A DNA stretch of 64,000 bases, from the NCBI GenBank assembly GCA_964574985.1, contig CAZNPH010000003.1, positions 62,001 through 126,000 on the forward strand. The letters run 5' to 3'. The notes under the pieces are model-generated. The model was not told the DNA's origin and ran no database searches. It was given only the letters and a program-made list of their open reading frames with translations. This stretch comes from CAZNPH01 sp964574985 (GTDB lineage: Bacteria; Bacteroidota; Bacteroidia; Bacteroidales; SM23-62). Numbering within the stretch: the stretch's first letter is position 1; each line of letters begins with the position of its first letter. The translations under genes were made by a program, and so were the position numbers. Positions 25,459 through 34,709 of the stretch are shown here, piece after piece.

Positions 25459-25995
25459 CTAACCGGATTGTTCCTCCGGTTGCGGCGGGGTGCTCCTTTT
25501 CATGATGGCGGCAACAATAATGGACAGCACTGTCCCGATCAACATGGAGCTGATAAAACCTGTGATCGCAGATATAACCGGGTTCTGAAATTTTTTCATC
25601 ATATCCATGGAGGCTTCGATCTGTGCGTCTGAAAAACCCCGTTCCATCATTTTGTCAATGGATTGTTCGATCATTTTCTCCTGCAGGCCGGGATCGACGA
25701 CTTCCATAAGCAGGAAAGACCAGATGGAACCGATCAGGGAAGACCAGAGAACCACCAGAACTCCGAGTCCGAGCCCCTGACTGAAACCCAGAACGCCATC
25801 CTGCACCTGGTCACGGTAATTCTTCATGGCAAGAACAAGACCAACGATCAGGATCAGAAAAGCGACCATGCCCAGGGTTGAATTCAGGGCCTGGTCGGCG
25901 AAATATAGAATCAGGGAATAGATCACCGACAGGAGCCCTATCATGATCCCATAGTTCAGGGAAAAACCGACCAGTGAAGCTTTGTTCTTATTCAT
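25459..25995 (-). CDS. DUF4199 family membrane protein
   Basis: 178 residues with four predicted membrane helices (about 11-30, 38-57, 75-98, 140-163). The DUF4199 pattern is NYRDQVQDGVLGFSQGLGLG in the middle loop, followed by a helical amphipathic segment (EKMIEQSIDKMMERG) before the last helix. The family is specific to Bacteroidota and its function is unknown. It is often, as here, first in an operon with a DPM1-type glycosyltransferase, so a supporting role in lipid-linked sugar handling is plausible but unproven. Confidence 0.88.
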   Translation of the reverse strand: MNKNKASLVGFSLNYGIMIGLLSVIYSLILYFADQALNSTLGMVAFLILIVGLVLAMKNYRDQVQDGVLGFSQGLGLGVLVVLWSSLIGSIWSFLLMEVVDPGLQEKMIEQSIDKMMERGFSDAQIEASMDMMKKFQNPVISAITGFISSMLIGTVLSIIVAAIMKRSTPPQPEEQSG

Positions 25996-26019
25996 GGCTG
26001 AAATATTTTTGGTTTAAAA

Positions 26020-26052
26020 CAAAGATATCAGAATTTTGTCACCACCCCAAAA
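26020..26052 (-). promoter_or_regulatory. Predicted promoter of the DUF4199-GT2-GT4 operon
   Basis: Minus strand TTTTG (26052-26048), 20 bases, then TATCTTTG (26027-26020). It matches the Bacteroidota consensus and interleaves with the divergent SRP RNA promoter. Confidence 0.7.
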
Positions 26053-26065
26053 CTTATTATTTTTG
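26035..26065 (+). promoter_or_regulatory. Predicted promoter of the SRP RNA
   Basis: TTTG (26035-26038), 19 bases, then TATTTTTG (26058-26065). This is an exact match in both boxes and spacing to the Bacteroidota consensus; transcription should begin near 26071. Confidence 0.8.
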
Positions 26066-26070
26066 CAACC

Positions 26071-26175
26071 CCGGGCAAGCCGGTATACGACCAGCTCCTG
26101 TCGAATCCCCCCAGGTCCGGAAGGAAGCAAGGGTAGATGGTTGAGCGGTGCGATATGCCAGCTTGCCCTCTTTTT
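26071..26175 (+). ncRNA. ffs: Signal recognition particle RNA (small bacterial type)
   Basis: About 100 bases. The conserved apical region reads CCAGGTCCGGAAGGAAGCA (26111-26129), with the GGAA tetraloop and the asymmetric internal loop that binds Ffh. The ends close the helix: GGGCAAGC (26073-26080) pairs exactly with GCTTGCCC (26161-26168). A T-rich run follows and serves as terminator. The RNA joins Ffh to target membrane proteins to the Sec translocon. The 3' end abuts the stop of the convergent folC gene. Confidence 0.93.
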
Positions 26176-27471
26176 CTATGGCGGCAGCAGATCAGCCACC
26201 AGATATGTGCTCCCGGTCACCAGCACAAGTCCTTTCGCCCCTGCATATTTCCTCGCCATGGCCAGAGCCTTACCTTGTTTTCCGTAATATCTGCCACGAA
26301 GGTTCAATTCCCGGGCGGCATAGAAAAGCTTACGTTCATTCATGGACCGTTGCACGGAAGAGCGGGTAAAATAGTATCTTGCATTGGCCGGAAGGACTTT
26401 AAGCAATCCGGTCAGTTCCTTTTCACGAACCACCCCGAAAACAATATGCAGTCTTTCGTGCGGGACCATCTGCACCTGTTCAATAAGCAGTTTGAGTCCT
26501 TCAACATTGTGTGCCGTATCCATGACCGTGAACGGATTTCTTGCGGTGACCTCCCATCTTCCCCTGATTCCTGTATTTTCCCTGACCTTTATCAACCCCT
26601 CATGAATGAAGGGACGCTTGATGTTGAATCCGTTTTGGTTGAGCACTTCAACCACCTGTAATGCGGTCAGCACGTTTTGTGCCTGGTATATTCCGGATAA
26701 ACCCGGTTTCAGGTCCCTGAGGATCACCCTCCCTTCATGGGAAATATTCATGATCAGAAAGTTGCCTGAAGGGTCAAATGAATGGTCAGCAGAAAACGAA
26801 TCACCGGCAAAAAACAGGGGAGCCTTTTTCCCGGCAGCCATGCTCCTGAATATTTCGGATGTTTCCGGGTCTTTCTGACCGACAACCACCGGAACAGAGT
26901 CCTTGATGATCCCGGCTTTTTCCCGGGCAATGGTCTCCCGGTCATTGCCCAGGAACTCATGATGATCCGTGCCGATATTGGTAATTACCGACACCTCCGG
27001 GTGAATGATGTTTGTGGAATCGAGTCTGCCCCCCATCCCAACCTCGATGAGTGCAACATCCACCTTTCGTTTGTAGAAATGATCCATGGCCATGGCCGAA
27101 CTCATTTCGAAGAAGGATGGTTTGTTTTTTCGGAGAAAAGCAGCATGAACTTCCACAAAATCTGTTACTTCACCCCTGGATATGGGTTTTCCGTTGACCC
27201 GGATCCTTTCACGAAAATCCTTGAGATGCGGACTGGTAAACAAACCGGTACGCAAACCGGCGGTTTGCAATATCGAGGCGAGAAAATGTGCTACAGAGCC
27301 TTTGCCGTTGGTTCCTCCCACATGAATGGATTTATAATTCCGGTGCGGGTACCTGAAATGCCGGTCAAGCAGGATGGCTTTCCCAAGACCCGGTTTATAG
27401 GCAGATCTTCCCGTTCGCTGGTATTGAGGCAGCTGAGCATACAGAAAATCTATGGCCTTCTGATAATCCAT
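26176..27471 (-). CDS. folC: Bifunctional folylpolyglutamate/dihydrofolate synthase
   Basis: 431 residues. It adds glutamate to dihydropteroate and to folates, ATP-dependent, in the cytosol. The Mur-ligase-type P-loop GTNGKGSVAHFLASIL is near residue 52, with EVGMGGRLDSTNI and ITNIGTDHHEFLGN (metal-binding His) further on; DTAHNVEGLKLL marks the C-terminal domain. ATG 27471 has an exact -7 box (CAAATTTA, minus TAAATTTG) 29 bases upstream. Divergent from phoH and convergent with the SRP RNA. Confidence 0.95.
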   Translation of the reverse strand: MDYQKAIDFLYAQLPQYQRTGRSAYKPGLGKAILLDRHFRYPHRNYKSIHVGGTNGKGSVAHFLASILQTAGLRTGLFTSPHLKDFRERIRVNGKPISRGEVTDFVEVHAAFLRKNKPSFFEMSSAMAMDHFYKRKVDVALIEVGMGGRLDSTNIIHPEVSVITNIGTDHHEFLGNDRETIAREKAGIIKDSVPVVVGQKDPETSEIFRSMAAGKKAPLFFAGDSFSADHSFDPSGNFLIMNISHEGRVILRDLKPGLSGIYQAQNVLTALQVVEVLNQNGFNIKRPFIHEGLIKVRENTGIRGRWEVTARNPFTVMDTAHNVEGLKLLIEQVQMVPHERLHIVFGVVREKELTGLLKVLPANARYYFTRSSVQRSMNERKLFYAARELNLRGRYYGKQGKALAMARKYAGAKGLVLVTGSTYLVADLLPP

Positions 27472-27500
27472 GGCAATCTGTTAAACCGGAAAATCTCCTG

Positions 27501-27508
27501 CAAATTTA
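27501..27508 (-). promoter_or_regulatory. Predicted -7 box of folC
   Basis: Minus strand TAAATTTG, an exact consensus match, ends 29 bases before the folC start. Confidence 0.55.
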
Positions 27509-27594
27509 AAAACTGTCCGAAAAAATATGGGCATTTTTAAACTCCCGGAACGATTTCAACATTTTATCAACAGCAGGGAACAAACAAAAATCAT

Positions 27595-27602
27595 TAATTT
27601 TG
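27595..27602 (+). promoter_or_regulatory. Predicted -7 box of the phoH-type gene
   Basis: TAATTTTG, an exact consensus match 29 bases before ATG 27632. It rules out the longer frame starting at 27527. Confidence 0.55.
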
Positions 27603-27631
27603 AAATGTATTTTACCCTTATCCAAAGAAAT

Positions 27632-28960
27632 ATGCCCCGGACAAAGAAATTATTTGTACTGGACACGAACGTGCTTTTGCATGATTACCAATGTATTTAT
27701 AATTTCCAGGAGAATGACATTGTCATTCCCATCGTGGTTCTTGAAGAACTTGACAAATTCAAGAAAGGAAATGACCTGATCAATTTTCAGGCACGCGAAT
27801 TCACCCGTGAACTGGATAAACTTTCGGGAGACAAGCTTTTCAACGGGGGTATTTCACTGGGTGAAGGCCTGGGGCGGCTGAGTATTGAGACCGGAAAACC
27901 TTTCTCCAGGGCAATCAGTGAATCCTTTCCCGAAAATACTCCCGACCACCGGATACTGGCCATTGCCGAATACACCCATTTGCAAAACAACCGCAAAAAT
28001 GTGGTATTGATCTCCAAGGACATCAACCTGAGGATGAAAGCAAAATCCATTGGTGTCCCGGCACAGGATTATCAAAACGACAAGGTGGCCAATATCGATG
28101 AATTGTATAAATGCATAACCGTTTGCGAAAACATGAGCAGCCGGTTGATCAATGACCTGTATAAGAAATATGAGGGGGTTGAAGCCAAAAAATTCAAATT
28201 CGACACGGAGCCCTTACCTCATCAGTATTTCATTATGAAAAACGGAAAATCCAGTGCACTGGCCCATTATGATCCCTTCAGGAAAATGATCAACCGGGTG
28301 GAAAAAATCAGGGCATTCGGCATCGACCCCAGGAACGCGGAACAGGCATTTTCCCTGGATGCCCTCACCCGTCCTGAAATCCAACTGGCCACCCTGACAG
28401 GCAAGGCGGGGACAGGAAAAACTTTGCTCGCACTGGCCGCCGCGTTGCATCAGAGAAAACTTTTCACACAGATCTACCTGGCAAGGCCCATCATTCCACT
28501 GGCCAATCGCGACATGGGATATCTGCCCGGTGATATAAAAGAAAAACTGGAACCCTATATGCAGCCCTTGCTGGACAATCTTTCAGTAATCAAACACAAA
28601 TTCAGTCAGCAAAGCACGGAATTCAAGAAAATCGATGAGCTTCTCAAAACCGAAAAATTGGTGATCACGCCCCTGGCTTATATCCGGGGAAGAAGTCTGT
28701 CCCGCGTATTTTTTATTGTTGACGAAGCCCAGAATCTCACCCCCCATGAAGTAAAAACCATCATTACACGGGCCGGGGAAGGCACAAAAATGATATTTAC
28801 CGGGGACATAGAGCAGATCGATTCGCCTTATCTGGACACCCGGTCAAACGGACTCAGTTATCTGACCGATAAAATGAGGGGCCAGGAAATATTCGCCCAT
28901 GTGAATCTGGTCAAGGGAGAAAGAAGTTATCTGGCCGATCTGGCCAGCAACCTGCTCTGA
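27632..28960 (+). CDS. PIN-PhoH ATPase (PhoH2/YlaK type)
   Basis: 442 residues from ATG 27632. The N-terminal PIN nuclease domain (FVLDTNVLLHD at residues 7-17, with acidic residues in VVLEELDKFK and DHRILAIAEY) is fused to a C-terminal PhoH-type ATPase with Walker A GKAGTGKTLLA and Walker B FFIVDEAQNLT. PhoH2-type proteins are sequence-specific RNA helicase/ribonucleases in mycobacteria; a similar RNA role is likely here but not shown. Single-gene unit; converges on ispF. Confidence 0.92.
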   Translation: MPRTKKLFVLDTNVLLHDYQCIYNFQENDIVIPIVVLEELDKFKKGNDLINFQAREFTRELDKLSGDKLFNGGISLGEGLGRLSIETGKPFSRAISESFPENTPDHRILAIAEYTHLQNNRKNVVLISKDINLRMKAKSIGVPAQDYQNDKVANIDELYKCITVCENMSSRLINDLYKKYEGVEAKKFKFDTEPLPHQYFIMKNGKSSALAHYDPFRKMINRVEKIRAFGIDPRNAEQAFSLDALTRPEIQLATLTGKAGTGKTLLALAAALHQRKLFTQIYLARPIIPLANRDMGYLPGDIKEKLEPYMQPLLDNLSVIKHKFSQQSTEFKKIDELLKTEKLVITPLAYIRGRSLSRVFFIVDEAQNLTPHEVKTIITRAGEGTKMIFTGDIEQIDSPYLDTRSNGLSYLTDKMRGQEIFAHVNLVKGERSYLADLASNLL

Positions 28961-28966
28961 AAGCAC

Positions 28967-29461
28967 TCATTCTGTTTTACCGGCTTTTATGCATAAAAGC
29001 ACTGAGGCATAGGCCGAAATCCCTTTCCCTTCCCCGACAAATCCGAGTTTCTCCGTGGTGGTGGCCTTGATGGAAACGGCCCCCGATGGAATGCCCAGTA
29101 TTTCTGAAATGTTTTTTCGCATATGTCCGGTATGGGATTGTATTTTCGGTTCCTGCAAACACAGTGTACAATCCACATTGGCAACCGAATATCCTTCCGC
29201 CCGGATCATATCCATGGTTTTTTTCAGAAACATGCGGCTGTCCGCATTCCGGTATGCAGGATCGCTATCAGGAAAGTGACGTCCGATATCTCCCATGGCA
29301 GCCGCACCGAGCAAGGCATCACATATGGCATGGATCAGAACGTCCCCGTCGGAATGTCCAGCCGGGCCTTTATGATAAGGTATATAAACACCCCCAAGTA
29401 TGCATTTCCTGCCTTGCTGGAGACGATGCACATCATAACCGAATCCGATCCTGAACTGCAT
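28967..29461 (-). CDS. ispF: 2-C-methyl-D-erythritol 2,4-cyclodiphosphate synthase
   Basis: 164 residues. Fifth enzyme of the non-mevalonate (MEP) isoprenoid pathway; it cyclises CDP-ME-2-phosphate with loss of CMP. Zinc ligands are in GFGYDVHRL (Asp/His) and the HSDGDVLIHAICDALLG block; GDIGRHFPD and IKATTTEKLGFVGEGKGI are family landmarks. Its ATG shares one base with the porV stop (TGATG), so it is the third gene of porU-porV-ispF. The gene product supplies isoprenoids for undecaprenyl carriers and quinones, not secretion itself. Confidence 0.96.
   Translation of the reverse strand: MQFRIGFGYDVHRLQQGRKCILGGVYIPYHKGPAGHSDGDVLIHAICDALLGAAAMGDIGRHFPDSDPAYRNADSRMFLKKTMDMIRAEGYSVANVDCTLCLQEPKIQSHTGHMRKNISEILGIPSGAVSIKATTTEKLGFVGEGKGISAYASVLLCIKAGKTE
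28983..29000. repeat. 18-base perfect palindrome between phoH and ispF ends
   Basis: GCTTTTATGCATAAAAGC, its own reverse complement, lies within the last codons of ispF, 23 bases after the phoH stop. It may help end phoH transcription, though no T-run follows. Confidence 0.5.
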
Positions 29462-30714
29462 CAGTCCGCCTCCCCGTTTCTGAATTTACTGAACTCAAAG
29501 GCCAGGGTAAACCTGAGCGTATTGGCCAGGGGGTTGTTCTGCTTTACGGGGATCAGGTAGGAAAAGTCTATGGAAAATACATTCAGGGCCACTCCGATCC
29601 CCGCAGTAAAGAATTTCCTGTTTCCTTTGGTCTGGTGTTCATGAAAATAACCGGCACGTATGGCAAACTGGTTCCTGTAAAGGTACTCAACGCCTACCGA
29701 ATAGGTGATCTCATGGAGTTCCTCCAGCAACACGTTTCTCGAACCGTCCTCCATGACCACTCCTGGAGCATCCCAGAAGGACCTGAGCATGCCCACGGGG
29801 ACCGAAATACCGGGATCCATTCCGTGTTCGATCACCACACCGCCGTCCCCGTCCAGAACCGGATTCCCTACCGAGTCGGTCTGATAAACGGGCGGTGTAG
29901 GTACCAGGAGCTTGTTCAGGTCGGCGGTAATGGAAAACTTATTGTAATCATCCAGGTCAGCCGTCAGGGCTCCTCCCAGTCTCAGGTTAATGGGAATAAA
30001 TGCCGGATCCTGGTTTTCGGTATAGGTGATCTTGTTCCCCATATCGGATATGTTGATCCCGAATGCCATATTGCCGTCCCTCTGGTCCAGCTCAATATCC
30101 CGTGTGTAGAAAAAAGCCAGATCACCTGAAACGGCCATTCCGGCCTTGGATTCGATGCCGCTGACATAATTGCCTCCGGTCAGGTCGGAACGGATAAAAC
30201 GGAAAGCGATGGCACCCGACAGATGATCGGTCAGCAAACGGGAATAGGAGGCATCCACTGCAAATTCATTGGGAATGAATTGCCCCTGGGGAGTACCATA
30301 TATATCAGTAAGTATGATATTGCCCAGTGAAAAGTAACGAAGGGATGCTGCAATCACCTGCTCATTGTCAAATCTTTTATACCCAACCAGATAGGCAAGA
30401 TTGATGTCGTTGATCAATTTTCTGAGCCAGGGGGTATAGGAAAGGGCGATACCCGATTCATTCTCAATGAAGGCATATTTGGCGGGATTCCAGTGTTGCG
30501 AATTGATGTCCGGCGAAGTGGCCACCCCGGCATCTCCCATGGAACCGGACCTCGAATCAGGAGCAATGGTGAGAAAGGGAACCGTTGATTGAATGGCGTT
30601 GAGCTGCTGACCGGTGGATATGATCTGCTTATCCTGAGCACTGAGCAAAAAGGGCACCCACAACATCATCATGATCAGCAGCGACCGCGGTGTTTTCCCC
30701 GGTTTTTGGGTCAT
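29461..30714 (-). CDS. porV: Type IX secretion outer membrane protein PorV (LptO)
   Basis: 417 residues from ATG 30714. A FadL-like outer membrane barrel that shuttles cargo from the SprA translocon to the PorU attachment complex. A signal peptide (about 10-27, ending LLSAQ) is followed by the family block AIQSTVPFLTIAPDSRSGSM and GDAGVATSPD. The frame is open to 30777 and could overlap the porU stop as ATGA, but an exact -7 box (minus TATATTTG, 30746-30739) lies between, and AAGG precedes ATG 30714. Both starts keep the mature protein intact. It is followed by ispF. Confidence 0.95.
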   Translation of the reverse strand: MTQKPGKTPRSLLIMMMLWVPFLLSAQDKQIISTGQQLNAIQSTVPFLTIAPDSRSGSMGDAGVATSPDINSQHWNPAKYAFIENESGIALSYTPWLRKLINDINLAYLVGYKRFDNEQVIAASLRYFSLGNIILTDIYGTPQGQFIPNEFAVDASYSRLLTDHLSGAIAFRFIRSDLTGGNYVSGIESKAGMAVSGDLAFFYTRDIELDQRDGNMAFGINISDMGNKITYTENQDPAFIPINLRLGGALTADLDDYNKFSITADLNKLLVPTPPVYQTDSVGNPVLDGDGGVVIEHGMDPGISVPVGMLRSFWDAPGVVMEDGSRNVLLEELHEITYSVGVEYLYRNQFAIRAGYFHEHQTKGNRKFFTAGIGVALNVFSIDFSYLIPVKQNNPLANTLRFTLAFEFSKFRNGEAD

Positions 30715-30738
30715 ACGCACATGCCTTTTTCGAAAGGA

Positions 30739-30746
30739 CAAATATA
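30739..30746 (-). promoter_or_regulatory. Predicted internal -7 box before porV
   Basis: Minus strand TATATTTG, an exact consensus match 24 bases before ATG 30714, in the gap after porU. It would allow porV-ispF to be made without porU. Confidence 0.5.
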
Positions 30747-30773
30747 AAACAAAAAAACAAACAGGTTTGGAAT

Positions 30774-33700
30774 TCATCTCAATATTACCAGCTTCTGGTA
30801 TTCTTCGGCTGTCTGTCCCGTATCAGAACGGATTTTGATCCGGTATATGTATACACCTCTTCCGATTTTATCCCCGTAATCATCGAGTCCGTTCCAATGG
30901 ATGGGCGGACTCCGGTAACCCGTGGTGGTCATAACCCGTTCGATGGATTTTACCAGTTTCCCGGAAACCGTAAAAATCTGTATCTGCACCCGCAGTTCCA
31001 CTCCGGGTTGATTGTGATCGAAATAAAAAGCGGTATGGGTGGTAAAAGGATTCGGATAATTAAGTAAATGCTCGATCACCATTTCTTCCGAAGAGGAAAC
31101 GATGAATTCGGTCTGTCCTTCCGAAGAATTGTTGTACACATCCCAGAGTTTGACACGAACGGTATGACTTCCGTTTTCCATATCTTTGAAAGGATAACGG
31201 ATCCGTCCGCGTTTGTAACTGTCGGTGTCCGATTCATAATAATCGTTCAGAACAATTTTCCCGGATGTGTTTTCATCCAGTACGGCGGTCAGATCATGTC
31301 CGATCCCGGTTCCTGCTGTATTGATCCCGTTCTGGTCACTTACGATCACATAGAGTTCCGGGTCCTCGTCAGTATATCCTCCGTACACGAATTTTTCGTC
31401 ATTCATGTAAATCTCCATTTCCGGTCCTGTGTTGTCGACGGCAATGGAATCGGCCGAACCCCCGATGACGATGTTTTCCAGGACTCCCTGTGCATCATGA
31501 TCGAGGTTCGATCCGTAATAACTCACCTTGCCGTAACCATACCGGTAGGAAATGTCCCGGGGAACCACAAATCCGAACGAAAACCGGCCGCCACTTATGG
31601 AAGCTTTCCCCCGGAACAGGACCCGGTTCTGCAATTCAAATTCGAAAGGGGTACCTCCGTCGTTGCTGAGGGTGCGGACTTTCACCGGTTTGTCGAAGAC
31701 CAGCGGATACAGTGTTCCCTCATAATCATTCAGGGCATTTCCCGCGGGGTCTTCCATAGCACCTGTAATACGGACCTTGCTGAGTGCCCTGACCGTATCG
31801 GCCTGCACCTGTACATCTTTGCCATTCACCCGGGCCGTTACGATCCGGTACTCCGGAAACGCAAGTCTGGCCGCAGGATCTCCCAGCAAACTGAAATTTC
31901 TTTTGTTGATCCCCGGACCCGAAGCATTTTTGGTGAGTCTGATCACATCCCCCAGCCTGAAATAGTCCCCGCCGGCATCCTTTTCAAAAACATATTCGTA
32001 AAACCACTCGTTCAGAACATGGTTGGGGGAAGAATATACCAACCGGGTGGTACTGAGCAGTGCGATCCCCCCGCCTTGCGGATTGAGTAACAACAACTCT
32101 CCCGCAGAAGTATTTTCATGGTCATCAAAACGGCTGAATTCACAGGTGGCAGTCATGAACAGGGGCAATTTATCGCGGTTCGTCCAACCTTTGATGTCAT
32201 TGGTGTTCAGGATCTGTTCATGGGCAAGTCCGTTTGCCCCCCCATGCCCCGTATAGTTCACGATCAATGCCCCTTTGCTTACCCGCTCTGTAACGGCCCT
32301 GTTGACATCCGGATACCGCTGACCTGAAGGGGTGGATATCTGCTGATAGGCATCCAGGTATATTTTATCGGCAACAAAATCGGGATAATATTCATCAACA
32401 TATCCCGCCAGTTCATCTGCCTGGCGCATATGGGTATTGCCATCTTCATCATCTCCGATGAAACAAATCACATTCCTCCAGTTACCCATTTTATCGGACT
32501 GGTGATAGGAAATTACCTTATCCACCATACTTCGGGCTTCTTCCATATCGCTTACAGGCATCCTGCCGACCCCGATATCCACCAATCCATCCGAAACGTT
32601 TTCCCCGTCATCCACCATTCCGAAAAAATCGTCGGTCACAAAAGACCGTAACGGACTGAGGGAGTTGGCAGACTGATAGGTGAGCAGATAATTCTGCCAT
32701 TCATCCCCTGATTTGCGGTTATCGTATGAACCGTCCCCGAACAACAATACGTACCCGGGCTTATTTCCCGGCGGCATGCTCCGGTCACGGATCGATTTGA
32801 TGAAATTGCGGATGGCTGCCACATCGGGCTTCCCCGAAGAAAATTCATTGTATATCTGTTCAGGGGTCACCACCAGGGTGTCCAGTCCGTCATGTTCCTT
32901 CCTGAAACCGGCCAGCCGTCTTGCTTCTGTTGAAATTGCCGGTTGTGAAATGATGACGTAATCGGGTGCAGGCATACCGTGGAGGTTTTGGTTGGGAACC
33001 GGACCGGTATCCTCTCCCCCCATAACGGGACCGGGAATGTTTCCGGCAGGATCGAAGGCCACAAATTGTCTCAATGAATCGGTGCGGACCCTGAAAGATA
33101 AAACGGTCCCGTCAAGTTCAGTGTTCAGGTTCTTTACATTCAGGGGATCGGTCACATCCCAGACCATGAGCGATGAAGAAGCATCAAGTATCCTGAATTC
33201 AGTTATATTGCCCGTTCCAACCGTCCGTGTATCGCGGAATAGCAGTTGATCCTCATCCATTTTCAGATCCCTGCGATAGTTCAGGGTTAAATAATTCAGC
33301 CAGCCACGGGCTGAGGGTCCGTTCTTGTGATAGGTAATGCCGATCTCAACAGAAGAGTTTGTGGGTGTAAATGTATAATTCCCGGTTTTGCCGAAAGCAT
33401 ATTGTGCTGTGTAGTTGCTCAGGTCTGTTCCGTTGATGATCAGGCTGCCCAATAAGGTGCCGTTACCCCGGACATCAAAACGGGTGGATGCCGTCGCCCG
33501 TGCTATCAGGTCTACCCGAACCCTGAGATCCTCTCCGGGGGACAGTCCGGGTAAATCAAATGCAAACGTCCGTGAAGTTTGTATATCAAAAAGCTCTCCG
33601 TACCATTCACTGCCCGAACGGATCAGGTTCAGGTCGTCCTGTTCGTGATGGACGACTGCGTCCCCTGAAGTGGCTATGAGATCAGCCGGCCCTGAAGGAG

Positions 33701-34586
33701 TGGGAAGTATTGGCATAGACCCGGGGGTTTCCGGGACAGAGGTGAGAAAATAATAGTTAACGGAAGCGAATTTATGCAAACGGGTTTCGAAAAAACCGGA
33801 TCCGGGATCATAACGGATTTCATCCGGACCTTCGGCATAGAAATAGAGGCGGTCACCTTCTCCGAAAACACCATCGGTTCCTTTTTCGTACCATACCGGA
33901 ACGGACCTCAGGTCATCCTGACCACCCTCACCGGGAACGAGCGGCAGCATGCCTCCTCCCTGTCCGAATATTTTTACCCGTGAGGGATCAGGCAGTTCCA
34001 TAGACTGAAGATCATCGTAATGTAAGCAGTAGACGCCTGTCTCTTCCACCTTGATCCTGTACCAGATTCCACGGGCCAGAACCGATTGACCGGTATATTC
34101 CCCGGATATTTGGTGTTGTTTCCCGAATCTTTCCCCGGAAGGACCTGCAACCATCCGAAAAGCAAATTCCCGGAGTTTTTCAATTTTCCCCGTTGCCCGG
34201 TTTTTCCTCAAAGGCACGAAACTGACCCGGAAATAAGAACTCCTGTCTGCCTGGAGTTTTTCTGATTGTACAACAATACGTTCTCCGATCCCGGTTGTGC
34301 TTTCGGCAATCCTGCGTTCCTCTTCATCAAGCGGAACAAAATGCTTATCAATCAATTCGATGGAAATTTCCGATTCCTTTCCGATTTTGATATTTTCGGA
34401 ATAATGTGGCAACAGGCTTCGTTGATCGGGGAATACCGCCCGGTGAAAGTTCAGGTAACGGTGCCGGATGTTCCCCTGGCGAAAAAAGCCTGGTTCACGC
34501 CATTCAATGATCCTTGGTTTTGTTTCGACCTGAGCATGCAATGAGGGGAAAAAACAAACAAGGAAGATGAAAAGCCTGATTCGCAT
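30774..34586 (-). CDS. porU: Type IX secretion sortase PorU
   Basis: 1270 residues. PorU is a gingipain-type (C25) cysteine protease on the cell surface that removes C-terminal sorting domains and attaches cargo to A-LPS. The catalytic His is in NYTGHGGANG (about residue 781) and the catalytic Cys in TATCEFSRFD (about 815). The signal peptide MRIRLFIFLVCFFPSLHAQ and a C-terminal sorting-like domain (LLNYPNPFTTHTAFYFDHN, then GRGVYIYRIKI) are present; PorU's own sorting domain is known to be kept uncleaved. The ATG at 34586 is preferred over the TTG at 34589. First gene of porU-porV-ispF. Confidence 0.96.
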   Translation of the reverse strand: MRIRLFIFLVCFFPSLHAQVETKPRIIEWREPGFFRQGNIRHRYLNFHRAVFPDQRSLLPHYSENIKIGKESEISIELIDKHFVPLDEEERRIAESTTGIGERIVVQSEKLQADRSSYFRVSFVPLRKNRATGKIEKLREFAFRMVAGPSGERFGKQHQISGEYTGQSVLARGIWYRIKVEETGVYCLHYDDLQSMELPDPSRVKIFGQGGGMLPLVPGEGGQDDLRSVPVWYEKGTDGVFGEGDRLYFYAEGPDEIRYDPGSGFFETRLHKFASVNYYFLTSVPETPGSMPILPTPSGPADLIATSGDAVVHHEQDDLNLIRSGSEWYGELFDIQTSRTFAFDLPGLSPGEDLRVRVDLIARATASTRFDVRGNGTLLGSLIINGTDLSNYTAQYAFGKTGNYTFTPTNSSVEIGITYHKNGPSARGWLNYLTLNYRRDLKMDEDQLLFRDTRTVGTGNITEFRILDASSSLMVWDVTDPLNVKNLNTELDGTVLSFRVRTDSLRQFVAFDPAGNIPGPVMGGEDTGPVPNQNLHGMPAPDYVIISQPAISTEARRLAGFRKEHDGLDTLVVTPEQIYNEFSSGKPDVAAIRNFIKSIRDRSMPPGNKPGYVLLFGDGSYDNRKSGDEWQNYLLTYQSANSLSPLRSFVTDDFFGMVDDGENVSDGLVDIGVGRMPVSDMEEARSMVDKVISYHQSDKMGNWRNVICFIGDDEDGNTHMRQADELAGYVDEYYPDFVADKIYLDAYQQISTPSGQRYPDVNRAVTERVSKGALIVNYTGHGGANGLAHEQILNTNDIKGWTNRDKLPLFMTATCEFSRFDDHENTSAGELLLLNPQGGGIALLSTTRLVYSSPNHVLNEWFYEYVFEKDAGGDYFRLGDVIRLTKNASGPGINKRNFSLLGDPAARLAFPEYRIVTARVNGKDVQVQADTVRALSKVRITGAMEDPAGNALNDYEGTLYPLVFDKPVKVRTLSNDGGTPFEFELQNRVLFRGKASISGGRFSFGFVVPRDISYRYGYGKVSYYGSNLDHDAQGVLENIVIGGSADSIAVDNTGPEMEIYMNDEKFVYGGYTDEDPELYVIVSDQNGINTAGTGIGHDLTAVLDENTSGKIVLNDYYESDTDSYKRGRIRYPFKDMENGSHTVRVKLWDVYNNSSEGQTEFIVSSSEEMVIEHLLNYPNPFTTHTAFYFDHNQPGVELRVQIQIFTVSGKLVKSIERVMTTTGYRSPPIHWNGLDDYGDKIGRGVYIYRIKIRSDTGQTAEEYQKLVILR

Positions 34587-34709
34587 CAAATAGAAAATTG
34601 GCTGAAAAATTACGGAATACTAAATGTTTTGCGTATTTTTTCCGTTAAGAGATTTAACGGGGTTGAAAATCATAATATTGTTGCGCGGGTTAATTAAACA
34701 CCATCCGGT

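Noticed and set aside
31068..32090. 340-residue open frame on the plus strand
   Set aside because: It is antisense to porU, whose catalytic His and Cys regions lie in this part.
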